Source: Pseudonocardia sp. T1-2H (lineage in GTDB: Bacteria; Actinomycetota; Actinomycetes; Mycobacteriales; Pseudonocardiaceae). From it: a stretch of DNA of 64,000 nt. Every line of letters starts with the position of its first letter. Position 1 is the first letter of the stretch. Under the pieces are notes generated by a model, which saw only the letters and a program-made list of their open reading frames with translations, did no database searches and was not told the origin of the DNA. Shown in pieces: positions 31,212 through 39,437 of this stretch. The stretch spans positions 372,001 through 436,000 of the forward strand of contig NZ_JBBPCL010000001.1 in NCBI RefSeq assembly GCF_038039215.1, written 5' to 3'. Made by a program: the position numbers and the translations under genes.

Positions 31212-32362
31212 GGTCCCCGGCCTTCCGGCTCGTCCTGGCGGCCACGGTGCTCGGGTTCGGCGGGTACGCGCTGCTGCTGCCGGTCGTCCCGCTGTGGGTG
31301 GCACGCGGCGGGTCCGGCGAGTTCGGTGCGGGCGTGACGACCGGTGTGCTGATGGCCGCCACCGTCGCCACCCAGCTCGCCGTCCCCGCGCTGCTGCGCC
31401 GGTTCGGGCACCGGACGGTGCTCGCGGCCGGACTGCTGCTGCTCGGCGCGCCGACGCCGCTGCTGCTGCTCTCCCCGGACCTGCCGCCGGTGCTGGCCCT
31501 CTCGGCGGTCCGGGGGCTCGGGTTCGGGCTGCTCACGGTGGCGGGCAGCGCGGTCGTCGCCGAGCTGGTGCCGCCCGCCGAGCACGGCCGCGCGTCCGCC
31601 CGGTACGGGTACGCCGTCGGGATCCCGCAGCTCGCGTTGCTGCCCGCGGGCGTCGCCGTCGTCGACCTCGTGGGGTTCGACGGCGTCTTCCTCGCCGCCG
31701 GGATCGCGCCGCTGGCCGGACTGGTGTGCGTGGCGTTCCTGCGGACGGGCGCGGCCCGGGCCGCCGAACCGCACCCCGCCGCGCCGACAGCAGGCCCCGA
31801 CGTAACGTTCCGACGCCGGGCGGTCGCCCCGGTGCTCGCGATGCTGGCCTGCTCCATCGCCCAGGGCGGGATCGTGACGTTCCTGCCGCTCGTCGCGCCC
31901 GGCTCGCTCGTCGCGGTGCCGTTCGCCCTCTTCGGGACGGCGCTGGGCGGCCTGCTCGGGCGCGGCCTGGCCGGGGAGATCGTGGACCGTCGCGGCGAGG
32001 CCGGGCGGCTGCTGCCGGTCGGCGCGGCGATCGCGGCGGCGGGGATGGTCGGCGAGGTCGTCGCGGCGGGAGGCGGCTCCCCGGTGCTGCTGGTCGGCGG
32101 CGCGGCGCTCGTCGGGATCGGGTTCGGGTTGGTGCAGAACGATGCGCTCGTCGCCCTGTTCGCGGCGGGCGGGGCCGGGCGCTACGGCACCGCGAGCGCG
32201 GTGTGGAACATCGCCTACGACGCCGGGACGGGCGTGGGCGCGACCGGGCTCGGCGCCGTCGCGGAGCCCTACGGCTTCCGCGCGGCGTTCGGCCTGGCCG
32301 CCGCGGTGCTGTTCCTGGCGATCCCGTTCACCTCGCGGGTCGTGCGCGGGAAACGTTGCTGA
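31208..32362 (+). CDS. MFS transporter coupled to mtnA
   Basis: A 384-residue major facilitator, ATG 31208 overlapping the mtnA stop (ATGA). Twelve hydrophobic segments are visible, starting LVLAATVLGFGGYALLLPVVPLW, with LLRRFGHRTVLAAGLL and GEIVDRRGEAGRLL as the loops after helices 2 and 8. It resembles arabinose/drug-efflux type MFS proteins. Tight coupling to mtnA suggests a role with methylthio-sugars or nucleosides, but that is inference. Confidence 0.8.
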   Translation: MRSPAFRLVLAATVLGFGGYALLLPVVPLWVARGGSGEFGAGVTTGVLMAATVATQLAVPALLRRFGHRTVLAAGLLLLGAPTPLLLLSPDLPPVLALSAVRGLGFGLLTVAGSAVVAELVPPAEHGRASARYGYAVGIPQLALLPAGVAVVDLVGFDGVFLAAGIAPLAGLVCVAFLRTGAARAAEPHPAAPTAGPDVTFRRRAVAPVLAMLACSIAQGGIVTFLPLVAPGSLVAVPFALFGTALGGLLGRGLAGEIVDRRGEAGRLLPVGAAIAAAGMVGEVVAAGGGSPVLLVGGAALVGIGFGLVQNDALVALFAAGGAGRYGTASAVWNIAYDAGTGVGATGLGAVAEPYGFRAAFGLAAAVLFLAIPFTSRVVRGKRC

Positions 32363-32379
32363 AGCGGCGTTTCCCGCGC
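32344..32379. terminator. Hairpin at the end of the MFS gene (shares arms with the dispersed palindrome)
   Basis: GCGCGGGAAACG (32344-32355, partly inside the last codons) pairs perfectly with CGTTTCCCGCGC (32368-32379) around a 12-base loop. It lies between convergent genes. The arm GTGCGCGGGAAAC is the same as in the element at 60004-60045. Confidence 0.65.
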
Positions 32380-32385
32380 CCAGGG

Positions 32386-33021
32386 CTAGTGCCCCCTCGC
32401 GATCCACTCCTCGAGGTGGGGGGCCTCGACACCGATGGTGGTCGAGTCCCCGTGCCCGGTCCGGACGGTCGTGTCCCCGGGCAGGGTGAGCAGGGTGCTC
32501 CGGATCGAGTCGATGATCGTGTCGAAGCTCGAGTAGGACCGCCCGGTCGCCCCGGGACCCCCGTTGAAGAGGGTGTCGCCGGTGAACACGGTGCCCAGCT
32601 CGGGCGCGTAGAGGCACGTCGAGCCGGGCGAGTGGCCGGGGGTGACCATGGCGCGCAGCTCGATGCCGCCCGCCGTGATCACCTGGCCGTCGGTGAGCTC
32701 CTGGTCCGGCGTGCGGTCCGGGTGGGTCATCTCCCACAGCGGCGCCTCGGCCGGGTTGAGCAGGATCGGCGCGTTGAACATGTCCGCCAGGCGCGGCGCC
32801 TGGTTGACGTGGTCGTCGTGGGCGTGGGTGCACACGACGGCGACGACGCGGCGTCCGCCGATCGCGGCGGCGATCTTCTCCGGGTCGTGCGCGGCGTCGA
32901 TGACGACGACCTCGTTCTCGTCACCGACCACCCAGACGTTGTTGTCGACGTCCCAGGTGCCCCCGTCCAGGGAGAACGTGCCGGAGGTGACGACGTGGTC
33001 GACGGGTCCGGGCGGGGTCAC
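32386..33021 (-). CDS. Metallo-beta-lactamase-fold hydrolase partner of MscR
   Basis: A 211-residue MBL-fold protein from GTG 33021, overlapping the mscR stop (GTGA). The metal-binding motif [11 protein letters not shown] is intact, followed by [15 protein letters not shown] (H) and [16 protein letters not shown] (D), then [10 protein letters not shown] near the end. This gene regularly follows mscR in actinobacteria (as Rv2260 after Rv2259) and probably acts in mycothiol-linked formaldehyde detoxification, for example as an S-formylmycothiol thioesterase, by analogy with glyoxalase II. That activity is inferred. Confidence 0.85.
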   Translation of the reverse strand: MTPPGPVDHVVTSGTFSLDGGTWDVDNNVWVVGDENEVVVIDAAHDPEKIAAAIGGRRVVAVVCTHAHDDHVNQAPRLADMFNAPILLNPAEAPLWEMTHPDRTPDQELTDGQVITAGGIELRAMVTPGHSPGSTCLYAPELGTVFTGDTLFNGGPGATGRSYSSFDTIIDSIRSTLLTLPGDTTVRTGHGDSTTIGVEAPHLEEWIARGH

Positions 33022-34104
33022 AGGACCACCACCGAACGCAGCACGTCACCGCGGTGCATCTTCTCGAAGGCGGACTCGATGTCGTCGAGCCCGATCTCCT
33101 CGGAGACGAACTTCTCCAGCGGCAGCCGGCCCTGCAGGTGCAGGTCGACCAGCGCCGGGAAGTCCCGGCTCGGCAGGCAGTCCCCGTACCAGGACGACTT
33201 CAGCGACCCGCCCCGGCCGAAGTACTCGATCAGCGGGATCTCCGGGGCGACCATGTCCGGGGTCGGGACTCCGACCAGGACGACGGTGCCCGCGAGGTCC
33301 CGGGCGAAGAAGGCCTGCTTCCAGGTCTCCGGGCGGCCGACCGCGTCGACGACGACGTCCGCGCCGAACCCGCCGGTGGCCTCCTTGATCGCCTCGACCG
33401 GGTCGGTCTCGGCGGCGTTGACGGTGTGCGTGGCGCCGAAGCCCTTGGCCCACTCCAGCTTCCGCGGGTCCCGGTCCACGGCGATGATCGTGGTCGCACC
33501 GGCGAGCTCGGCGCCGGCGATGGCCGCGTCACCGACCCCGCCGCAGCCGATGACGGCGATCGAGTCCCCGCGGCCCACGCCGCCGGTGTTGATCGCCGCG
33601 CCGATCCCGGCCATCACCCCGCACCCGAGCAGCCCCGCGACCTGCGGCTTCGCAGCCGGGTTCACCTTGGTGCACTGCCCGGCGGCGACGAGGGTCTTCT
33701 CGGCGAACGCGCCGATCCCCAGCGCGGGGGTAGGCCTGGCCCGACTTGAGCGTCATCTTCTGCTTGGCGTTGTGGGTATTGAAGCAGTACCAGGGCTTGC
33801 CCTTGCGGCACGCGCGGCACTGCCCGCAGACGGCGCGCCAGTTCAGGATGACGAAGTCCCCCGGCGCGACCTCGGTGACACCCTCGCCGACGGACTCGAC
33901 GATCCCGGCGGCCTCGTGGCCCAGCAGGAACGGGAACTCGTCGTTGATCCCGCCCTCGCGGTAGTGCAGGTCGGTGTGACAGACGCCGCACGCCTGGATC
34001 TGCACGACGGCCTCGCCCGGCCCCGGATCCGGGATCACGATCGTCTCGACGGAGACCGGCTTGCCCTTGCTGTGCGCGACGACTCCGCGGACCTCTTGTG
34101 CCAT
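33018..34104 (-). CDS. mscR: S-(hydroxymethyl)mycothiol dehydrogenase, one frameshift
   Basis: Zinc-dependent medium-chain alcohol dehydrogenase oxidising the formaldehyde-mycothiol adduct and also acting as S-nitrosomycothiol reductase. From ATG 34104: [46 protein letters not shown] (catalytic zinc) and [15 protein letters not shown] (structural zinc). The frame is lost at 33726-33730; removing one G from the five-G run gives [23 protein letters not shown] and joins the second frame with [35 protein letters not shown] (NAD) and the C-terminus [20 protein letters not shown]. It is the first gene of a two-gene operon and supports a mycothiol-using host. Confidence 0.9.
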
Positions 34105-34120
34105 TACCGTTCCACTCCAG

Positions 34121-34465
34121 TCATCTCGTCGGTGAGTGCCGTGCGCTCGTCCGCACGACAGTCGGGTCGATCCTGCCCTGTCCCCGAGAGCCTTCCATGC
34201 GCGTCCCGCCATGTCGTGCGGCGGACGGGGCGGATCCCTTCGGGCCCGGGGCGGCTCCTCCACCAGCCCCGACGGCGTCCACGGAACGGATCCAGATGCC
34301 GTTGCGGGTACGCCCGAGGTCCAGCGTCATCGGATCGAGGCACTGGTCCCGCCTGCGGTGGGTGTCGAAGAGCGACACGTCGTCGAACACCTGGGAGCAG
34401 CCACCGGTGCGGGCACAGCAATGAGCCCGATCGGCGCCCACCCAGGCGTAACCGCAGCAGGACAT
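34121..34465 (-). CDS. Small Cys/His protein resembling FDXHR-type zinc-binding proteins
   Basis: A 114-residue ORF from ATG 34465 (an in-frame GTG lies five codons upstream). The N-terminal half has [15 protein letters not shown], then [15 protein letters not shown] and GIWIR. This spacing of Cys and His pairs matches the short FDxHR-type zinc-binding proteins common in actinobacteria and their phages. The C-terminal 50 residues are Gly/Arg/Ala-rich without visible features and may be partly out of frame. It ends only 17 bases before mscR starts, on the same strand. No function is known. Confidence 0.55.
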   Translation of the reverse strand: MSCCGYAWVGADRAHCCARTGGCSQVFDDVSLFDTHRRRDQCLDPMTLDLGRTRNGIWIRSVDAVGAGGGAAPGPKGSAPSAARHGGTRMEGSRGQGRIDPTVVRTSARHSPTR

Positions 34466-34672
34466 CCGGATGAGCTCCACGGCGGAAGAGGCTACGTGCC
34501 GCCCCCGACAGCCGCGCGCACGGTGATCGCCCCCGGGATGCCGGGGGGATCTCCCTACTTCATCCCGGGGGTGATCACGCGCAGGTGTAGGGCGTACTCG
34601 ATCGTCCCGAGGCCGTGGCCGCGGCACAGTTCTCCTCAACAAGGAACCACCCGAAACCCCGAGGAGCACGCG
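34466..34672. promoter_or_regulatory. Divergent intergenic region with a long hairpin
   Basis: About 200 bases between the Cys/His protein gene and the His/Asp-rich gene. The only clear structure is the inverted repeat at 34523-34578. CCCCGAGGAGC just before 34673 is the ribosome site of the downstream gene. Confidence 0.5.
34523..34578. repeat. 18-bp inverted repeat (one mismatch) upstream of the His/Asp-rich gene
   Basis: GTGATCGCCCCCGGGATG (34523-34540) faces CATCCCGGGGGTGATCAC (34561-34578) across a 20-base loop, with one mismatch, which as RNA would be a G-U-type pair. It lies about 95 bases before the start codon, so it may be an operator or a leader hairpin. Confidence 0.7.
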
Positions 34673-34945
34673 ATGTCGGACTTCAAGAGCCACCACAACA
34701 GCAACCACCACAACGACAACCACCACGGCAACGAGCACCACGACAGCCACGACTGGGACAAGAACAGCCACGAGGACAAGCGCTGGGACGAGGACCACGG
34801 CTGGAAGGACCACGACTGGAACGACAAGCACTCCAACGACTGGGACGACAAGGGCTGGGACGACAAGAACTGGGACGACAAGGGTCACGAGCACCACGAG
34901 GACCACTCCTCCCACGACTACAGCCACCAGTCCGTCCACCACTGA
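34673..34945 (+). CDS. His/Asp/Trp-rich repeat protein of 90 residues
   Basis: Starts at ATG 34673 after CGAGGAGC. By my count 21 of 90 residues are His and about 20 are Asp, with seven Trp and many Asn, Lys and Ser; there are no Cys and almost no aliphatic residues. The N-terminal part is His-pair rich (SHHNSNHHNDNHHGNEHH); the middle is a degenerate repeat around W-D-D-K-(G/N) (WDDKGWDDKNWDDKG); the end returns to His pairs (GHEHHEDHSSHDYSHQSVHH). There is no signal peptide and no membrane segment. Such composition suggests binding of Ni, Zn, Cu or Co, or a desiccation-type disordered protein. I do not recognise a family. Codon third positions are strongly C-biased, so it reads as a real gene. 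Confidence 0.75.
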   Translation: MSDFKSHHNSNHHNDNHHGNEHHDSHDWDKNSHEDKRWDEDHGWKDHDWNDKHSNDWDDKGWDDKNWDDKGHEHHEDHSSHDYSHQSVHH

Positions 34946-35115
34946 CCGGGGGACGCACAGGCCCGTCCCGGGGGATCACGGCCGGCTCACGAGATCACTC
35001 GTGGGCCGGCCGTTCCTCTTCCGCCCCGGGCGTCCCTCGCCTAACCTCCCCCTGCGATGGTCGGCCGGCTCCGCCGCGTCCGGGCGCGCCTCGTCGCAGC
35101 CGGAGGAGGAATCGG

Positions 35116-36276
35116 TTGGCCGCCTCGCAGGACCCCGTGCGCCACCCCGTCGACCAGGCGCTGGATCTGCTGGGCAGCGCGCTCGCCGGGGCCGAGGCGA
35201 ACGACCGGCCGGATCTGCGCGAGCGGCTCGACGCCGCCCGCCGGGCGCTCACCACGGCCCGCACGGACGGGGCCCGGGTCGGGGCGCTGCGGGCCACGGC
35301 GACGGAGCTCTGCCGGGCGCTGGACTCGCTCGCGTCGGATCTGCGGTACCGGCGTGAGGTCCTCGCCGATCCCGCCCGCGCAGGCCGCCTGCGCGCCGAA
35401 CTGGCCCGCGCCCGGCAGCGCGCGGAACGGGCCCGCGGCCTGTCCCGCGAGTGGCCGCAGATCCTCGGCGACGGGTTCGCGGGCCTGACCTCGGACAGCG
35501 AGTTCGCGCTGCGCACCCGCTCCCGCGGCGTGCTCGCCGAGGCGGAGCGGGCCCTCGGGACCCACGATCCGGCGAAGGACGCCGAGCGGCTCGCCGACGA
35601 GCTGCGCGAGCGGCTGGTCGCCGAGGCCGAGCAGACCTATGCCGGGGTGCGTGAGGGTGTCCGGTCCGTCGCGGACCGGCTGACGGAGGTGCTCGAGCTC
35701 CCCGCGCCGCTGCCCGTCCCGGACCTGCCGCTGCAGCCGGCGAGCGAGCTAGTGGCCGGGTTGTCCGATCAGCGGCCCTCCGGGGCCGGGCGCACCCCGA
35801 TCCCCGCCCGGCTGCTCACCGTCGTCATGCCGTCCTACGGCGGGATCATGATGGCTGTCGTGGGCACGCGCCTGCTCGGGCTCCAGGTGCCCGGCTGGGC
35901 GCTGGCGGTGGGGGCCGTGGTCGGCGCGCTGGCCCTGGGGGGTGCCGCGCTCAGCGGCGAGCGCAAACGGGGCCTGGACCGGCGGCGCGGTGAGGCCCGC
36001 ACGGCAGTGCGGGGGATGGTAGACGAGTTCCAGATGGCGCTGGCCAAACAGGTCCGGGACGCGACGCGCACGGCGAACACACACCTCCGCCGGGACACGA
36101 CCGCCGCGGCCATCCGGATGGAGGAGGACGCGGCGGCGCAGGTCGCGTCCGCCAAGGCCGCGGTCGACGGGCTGGCGCGTGTCCCCGCGGACGTCGCGGA
36201 CGTCGACGACGACATCGCGACCGTGCGCGACCTGCGCCGCCGGGCCGACGCGCTGAACCCCAGGTTTCCCGGCTGA
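35116..36276 (+). CDS. Dynamin-like protein lacking a GTPase domain
   Basis: A 386-residue protein from TTG 35116, with GGAGGAGGA six bases upstream. It is mostly helical and charged, with RARQRAERARGLSREWPQILGDGFAGLTSD followed by RTRSRGVLAEAERAL, which resembles the stalk of actinobacterial IniA-type dynamin-like proteins. A central hydrophobic hairpin, GGIMMAVVGTRLLGLQVPGW and ALAVGAVVGALALGGAAL, is followed by a helical C-terminus (VDEFQMALAKQVRDATRTANTHLRRD). No P-loop (GxxxxGKS) or other G motif is present, and the start is well supported, so it is not a fragment of a longer local ORF. It could partner a true dynamin elsewhere. Confidence 0.6.
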   Translation: MAASQDPVRHPVDQALDLLGSALAGAEANDRPDLRERLDAARRALTTARTDGARVGALRATATELCRALDSLASDLRYRREVLADPARAGRLRAELARARQRAERARGLSREWPQILGDGFAGLTSDSEFALRTRSRGVLAEAERALGTHDPAKDAERLADELRERLVAEAEQTYAGVREGVRSVADRLTEVLELPAPLPVPDLPLQPASELVAGLSDQRPSGAGRTPIPARLLTVVMPSYGGIMMAVVGTRLLGLQVPGWALAVGAVVGALALGGAALSGERKRGLDRRRGEARTAVRGMVDEFQMALAKQVRDATRTANTHLRRDTTAAAIRMEEDAAAQVASAKAAVDGLARVPADVADVDDDIATVRDLRRRADALNPRFPG

Positions 36277-36282
36277 CCGCGA

Positions 36283-36315
36283 GCCCGGTGGGAGGGCCGG
36301 ACACCCCCACCGGGC
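36283..36315. terminator. Hairpin between convergent genes
   Basis: GCCCGGTGGG (36283-36292) pairs perfectly with CCCACCGGGC (36306-36315) between the dynamin-like gene and the convergent clpP. Confidence 0.7.
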
Positions 36316-36321
36316 ACGACG

Positions 36322-36969
36322 TCACTTCACGAGCGAGAGCTTGCGACTCTGGATGAGCTCGTCGACGATCCCGTACTCGACCGCCTCGGTGGCGGTGAGG
36401 ATCCGGTCCCGGTCGATGTCGGCGTGGACCTGCTCGGGGGTGCGGCCCGTGTGCCGGGCGAGCGCCTGCTCCATCTGTGTGCGGATCCGGGTGATCTCCT
36501 TGGCCTGGATCTCCAGGTCCGAGACCTGCCCGCGGAACCCGCCCATCGACGGCTGGTGGATCAGCACCCGAGCGTTCGGCACGGCCAGCCGGCGCCCGGG
36601 CGTCCCCGCGGCCAGCAGTACGGCTGCGGCGGACGCGGCCTGGCCGAGGCAGACCGTCTGGATGTCCGGCCGGACGAACTGCATCGTGTCGTAGATCGCC
36701 ATCAGCGACGTGAACGAGCCGCCGGGCGAGTTGATGTAGATGCTGATCTCACGATCCGGGTCCATGGACTCGAGCGTGAGCAGCTGCGCCATGACGTCGT
36801 TCGCGGACGCGTCGTCGATCTGCACGCCGAGGAAGATGATGCGTTCCTCGAAGAGCTTGCTGTACGGGTTGGTCTCCTGCGTGCCGTTGCTCGTGCGCTC
36901 GACGAACGAGGGCAGCACGTAGCGCGACTGCGGCATCTGGGTCGACTGGGGCCTCGAATAACCGCTCAC
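36322..36969 (-). CDS. clpP: ATP-dependent Clp protease proteolytic subunit (second of the pair)
   Basis: Serine peptidase subunit of 215 residues from a GTG at 36969, which overlaps the stop of the upstream clpP (GTGA). Sequence: [74 protein letters not shown] with catalytic S113, LIHQPSMGG with H138, and [23 protein letters not shown] with the catalytic Asp. The triad is complete. Paired clpP genes form mixed ClpP1P2 rings in actinobacteria. This pair is without clpX nearby, so it may be an additional clpP3-clpP4-like pair rather than the essential one. Confidence 0.92.
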   Translation of the reverse strand: MSGYSRPQSTQMPQSRYVLPSFVERTSNGTQETNPYSKLFEERIIFLGVQIDDASANDVMAQLLTLESMDPDREISIYINSPGGSFTSLMAIYDTMQFVRPDIQTVCLGQAASAAAVLLAAGTPGRRLAVPNARVLIHQPSMGGFRGQVSDLEIQAKEITRIRTQMEQALARHTGRTPEQVHADIDRDRILTATEAVEYGIVDELIQSRKLSLVK

Positions 36970-37547
36970 TGCGGCGTCACCTCTCCTGCGCGTGCGACCA
37001 CCTGGTCCACGAAACCGTATGCCAGGGCCTCCTGCGCGGAGAACCACCGGTCCCTGTCGAAGTCCGCCATGATCCGTTCCGGGGTCTGGCCCGTGTGCTC
37101 GGCGATCAACCCCGCCATCTCCTCCTTGTGCCGGCGGAACAGCTCCGCCTGGATCGCGATGTCCGACTCGCTGCCGCCCACGCCCGCGGACGGCTGGTGC
37201 ATCAGGATCTTCGTATGGGGCAACGCGTAGCGCTTGCCCGGCGTTCCGGCCGACAGCAGGAACTGCCCCATCGAGGCGGCCATCCCCAGCGCGTAGGTGG
37301 CGACGTCGCACGGGATGAAGCGCATCGTGTCGAAGACGGCCATCCCGTCCGGCACCGAGCCGCCCGGCGAGTTGATGTAGAGCGAGATGTCCGCGGCCGG
37401 ATCCTCGGCGGCCAGCAGCAGCATCTGGCCGGCGATCCGGTTGGCGATCGCGGCGTCGACCTCCTGGCCGAGCACGACGATCCGGTGCCGCAGCAGGCGC
37501 TCGAAGACGGAGTCGGCGAGGTCGGCGGTCGGGGCTGGGGTGGGCAT
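36966..37547 (-). CDS. clpP: ATP-dependent Clp protease proteolytic subunit (first of the pair)
   Basis: A 193-residue ClpP from ATG 37547. The oxyanion and catalytic regions are present: [41 protein letters not shown] with S92, and [11 protein letters not shown] with H117, then [23 protein letters not shown]. It is translationally coupled to the second clpP. Heterotetradecamer formation between the two products is the likely state. Confidence 0.92.
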   Translation of the reverse strand: MPTPAPTADLADSVFERLLRHRIVVLGQEVDAAIANRIAGQMLLLAAEDPAADISLYINSPGGSVPDGMAVFDTMRFIPCDVATYALGMAASMGQFLLSAGTPGKRYALPHTKILMHQPSAGVGGSESDIAIQAELFRRHKEEMAGLIAEHTGQTPERIMADFDRDRWFSAQEALAYGFVDQVVARAGEVTPQ

Positions 37548-37611
37548 CGGAGGCTCCTGACGGTGTCGGATCCTGCTGTCCCCACCGACGCTAGGCAGGC
37601 CCGTGCGCGTC

Positions 37612-37646
37612 CGTGGCCCGATTCGCTCCTGGCGAATCGGGCCACG
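37612..37646 (-). terminator. Perfect hairpin after the membrane-protein gene
   Basis: CGTGGCCCGATTCG and CGAATCGGGCCACG (37612-37625 and 37633-37646) pair perfectly over at least 14 bp with a short loop, about 35 bases past the stop of the gene ending at 37680 and before the clpP promoter. Confidence 0.75.
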
Positions 37647-37679
37647 CTGCCGACCTGGGGCGCTTCGCCGAGGGTGAAC

Positions 37680-38645
37680 TCAGGCGGACCCGAGCCGCGG
37701 TGCGTGCCGGAGTGCGCGGACCGAGCCGGCAGCCGTTCCGGCGACGATCAGCCCGAAGACGGACACCGTCAGCGCGTCCGGCGCCACGATGGACTGCCCG
37801 CGCAGCGCCTGCCAGGTGAGGAGCGCCAGCACGGCGGCGAGACCGACGACGGCGACCCCGACGAGGCCGCGGCGCACCTCCGGGCTCCGCAGGACGGCGA
37901 CGCGCACCGCCAGAAGCTCGAGCGCGACCAGGACCAGCGGGATCGCCTGCAGCGCGTGCATGCCCACGAAGTGCGGGATCCGCAGGTCCCCGCCGCCGGT
38001 GCTCCAGCCGAGCAGCGGGAGTCCCGGGCCGCCGTCCGCGAGCCCGACGGTGTGGGCCCCGACGATCCCGGTGGCCCCCGCCATCTGCGCGGCGGTCGGG
38101 GACGTCATCAGGAAGCCCAGCGCCATCCCGACGACGGCGAGCACCGCTCCGGCCCGGATCGCCCGGGCACGGGCCGGATCGAGCCGGCGGACCCGGAAGA
38201 GCTGCGCCGTCACGTAAAGCGTCGCGATCCAGACGCCGGCGATGGAGAGGCCCATTGCGCTCCACAGCGCGGCGTTGAGCGCGGTGGTGGTGTTGAAGTG
38301 GCTGGTCTCGCCCCGGACCACCTGGGTCACGATGATCACCATCTCGACACCGAGCATCGTGGCCGCGACGGTGCCGGCCCGGTGCCCGAGGCGGGATGCC
38401 CGGCCCGGGAGCGCGTCGCGGACCACCGCGATCAACCACGCCCAGGTCACTGCGTAGATCAGGACCGAGATCGCGAACTTGGTGGGCTTGTCCCAGATCG
38501 GCAGGCCGGTGAGGACCCGCTCGTCGGCGACAATGCCGACGATCCCGGCGACGGTCAGCGCGGCCATCGCAGCGGCCAGGGCCATCAGTGGGCGGTGCCA
38601 GCCGAAGGCGGTGCGGAGGGCGGACGACGTGCCGGTGGTGGTCAT
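37680..38645 (-). CDS. Polytopic membrane protein of unknown function
   Basis: A 321-residue integral membrane protein from ATG 38645, whose start overlaps the stop of the MerR-type gene (ATGA). About eight hydrophobic segments are visible, for example LMALAAAMAALTVAGIVGIV, ATMLGVEMVIIVTQVV and IPLVLVALELLAVRVAVL. Conserved-looking polar spots are LPIWDKPTKFAIS, VRGETSHFNTTTALN and IPHFVGMHALQ, with buried His residues that could bind heme or metal. It has no known catalytic motif. The coupling suggests the MerR protein controls it. Confidence 0.7.
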   Translation of the reverse strand: MTTTGTSSALRTAFGWHRPLMALAAAMAALTVAGIVGIVADERVLTGLPIWDKPTKFAISVLIYAVTWAWLIAVVRDALPGRASRLGHRAGTVAATMLGVEMVIIVTQVVRGETSHFNTTTALNAALWSAMGLSIAGVWIATLYVTAQLFRVRRLDPARARAIRAGAVLAVVGMALGFLMTSPTAAQMAGATGIVGAHTVGLADGGPGLPLLGWSTGGGDLRIPHFVGMHALQAIPLVLVALELLAVRVAVLRSPEVRRGLVGVAVVGLAAVLALLTWQALRGQSIVAPDALTVSVFGLIVAGTAAGSVRALRHAPRLGSA

Positions 38646-39292
38646 GGGGTCTCCGGAGGAGGAGGGGCGAACCGGGTGGCGGACACGTGCTCTTGCGCGA
38701 GCCGGCGCAGGGCGGCGAGCAGGTGGTCCCCGAGGACCGTGCCGACGAGTGCGGTCTCGGCGCGGGCGTCCCGGTCGGAGACCGCGGAGACCGTGTCCAG
38801 GTCCGCCTCCGCGACCAGCTCGACGGCCCGGACATAGGCGTCGAGCACCGTGGCCAGCCGTTCGCCGCCGACGCGGTGCATCGCCGCCAGGACGTCGACC
38901 GCCGCGTCCCGGGCGGACGCGTCCGCCGAGACCCGCCAGCCCCGCGCGTCGACGACGCGGCCGATCTCGGCTTCCGCCTGCGCCCGGTACTCGTCGTGCT
39001 CGCCGGCGCCGGCGCCGGGGGTGACCGTCCCGACAGTGGCGCCGAGCATCTGGTGCAGCGGGACGTCCGGGTCGTCGATCGCGGCGAGGACCTTGCGGAC
39101 CGCGGAGATCGACAGGCCGCCGACGTCGACGAGCGTGCGGATCAGGGTCAGCCGGCGGACGTGCGCCTGCCCGTAGCTGGCCTGGTTCGCCGAGGTCGTG
39201 GTCTCGCCGCGGGGGAGGAGACCCTCGCGGAGGTAGTACTTGATCGTCGCGACCGGGACTCCTGCCGCGGTGCTCAGCTCGGACACCCGCAT
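38642..39292 (-). CDS. MerR-family transcriptional regulator
   Basis: A 216-residue regulator from ATG 39292. The N-terminal winged helix is MRVSELSTAAGVPVATIKYYLREGLLPRG, followed by YGQAHVRRLTLIRTLVDVGGLSISAVRKVLA, all typical MerR. The C-terminal 120 residues are an alpha-helical effector domain (VDVLAAMHRVGGERLATVLDAYVRAVEL) without Cys, so it is not a metal-thiol sensor. It forms a two-gene operon with the membrane protein downstream. A palindrome lies 14 bases before the start codon. Confidence 0.85.
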   Translation of the reverse strand: MRVSELSTAAGVPVATIKYYLREGLLPRGETTTSANQASYGQAHVRRLTLIRTLVDVGGLSISAVRKVLAAIDDPDVPLHQMLGATVGTVTPGAGAGEHDEYRAQAEAEIGRVVDARGWRVSADASARDAAVDVLAAMHRVGGERLATVLDAYVRAVELVAEADLDTVSAVSDRDARAETALVGTVLGDHLLAALRRLAQEHVSATRFAPPPPETP

Positions 39293-39305
39293 GGCGGATA
39301 CCTTA

Positions 39306-39318
39306 ACTATCGGATAGT
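39306..39318. promoter_or_regulatory. Palindrome ACTATCGGATAGT before the MerR gene
   Basis: ACTATC and GATAGT face each other around a single G, immediately upstream of the MerR start, in an AT-richer patch. It is a likely autoregulatory operator overlapping the promoter. Confidence 0.6.
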
Positions 39319-39437
39319 GCCGGTGTCCACTCTCCGTGCAACCGCAACGACCTCCCCCTGCGGTATGGACCCACAACGCGCAGATCAGGCCTCGTCATGA
39401 GCGTTGTGGAGCCATGGCGCGGGAAGGGGTGGAGGGG

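Noticed and set aside
36424..37230. Plus-strand open frame across both clpP genes
   Set aside because: Antisense shadow; the clpP genes on the minus strand are complete.
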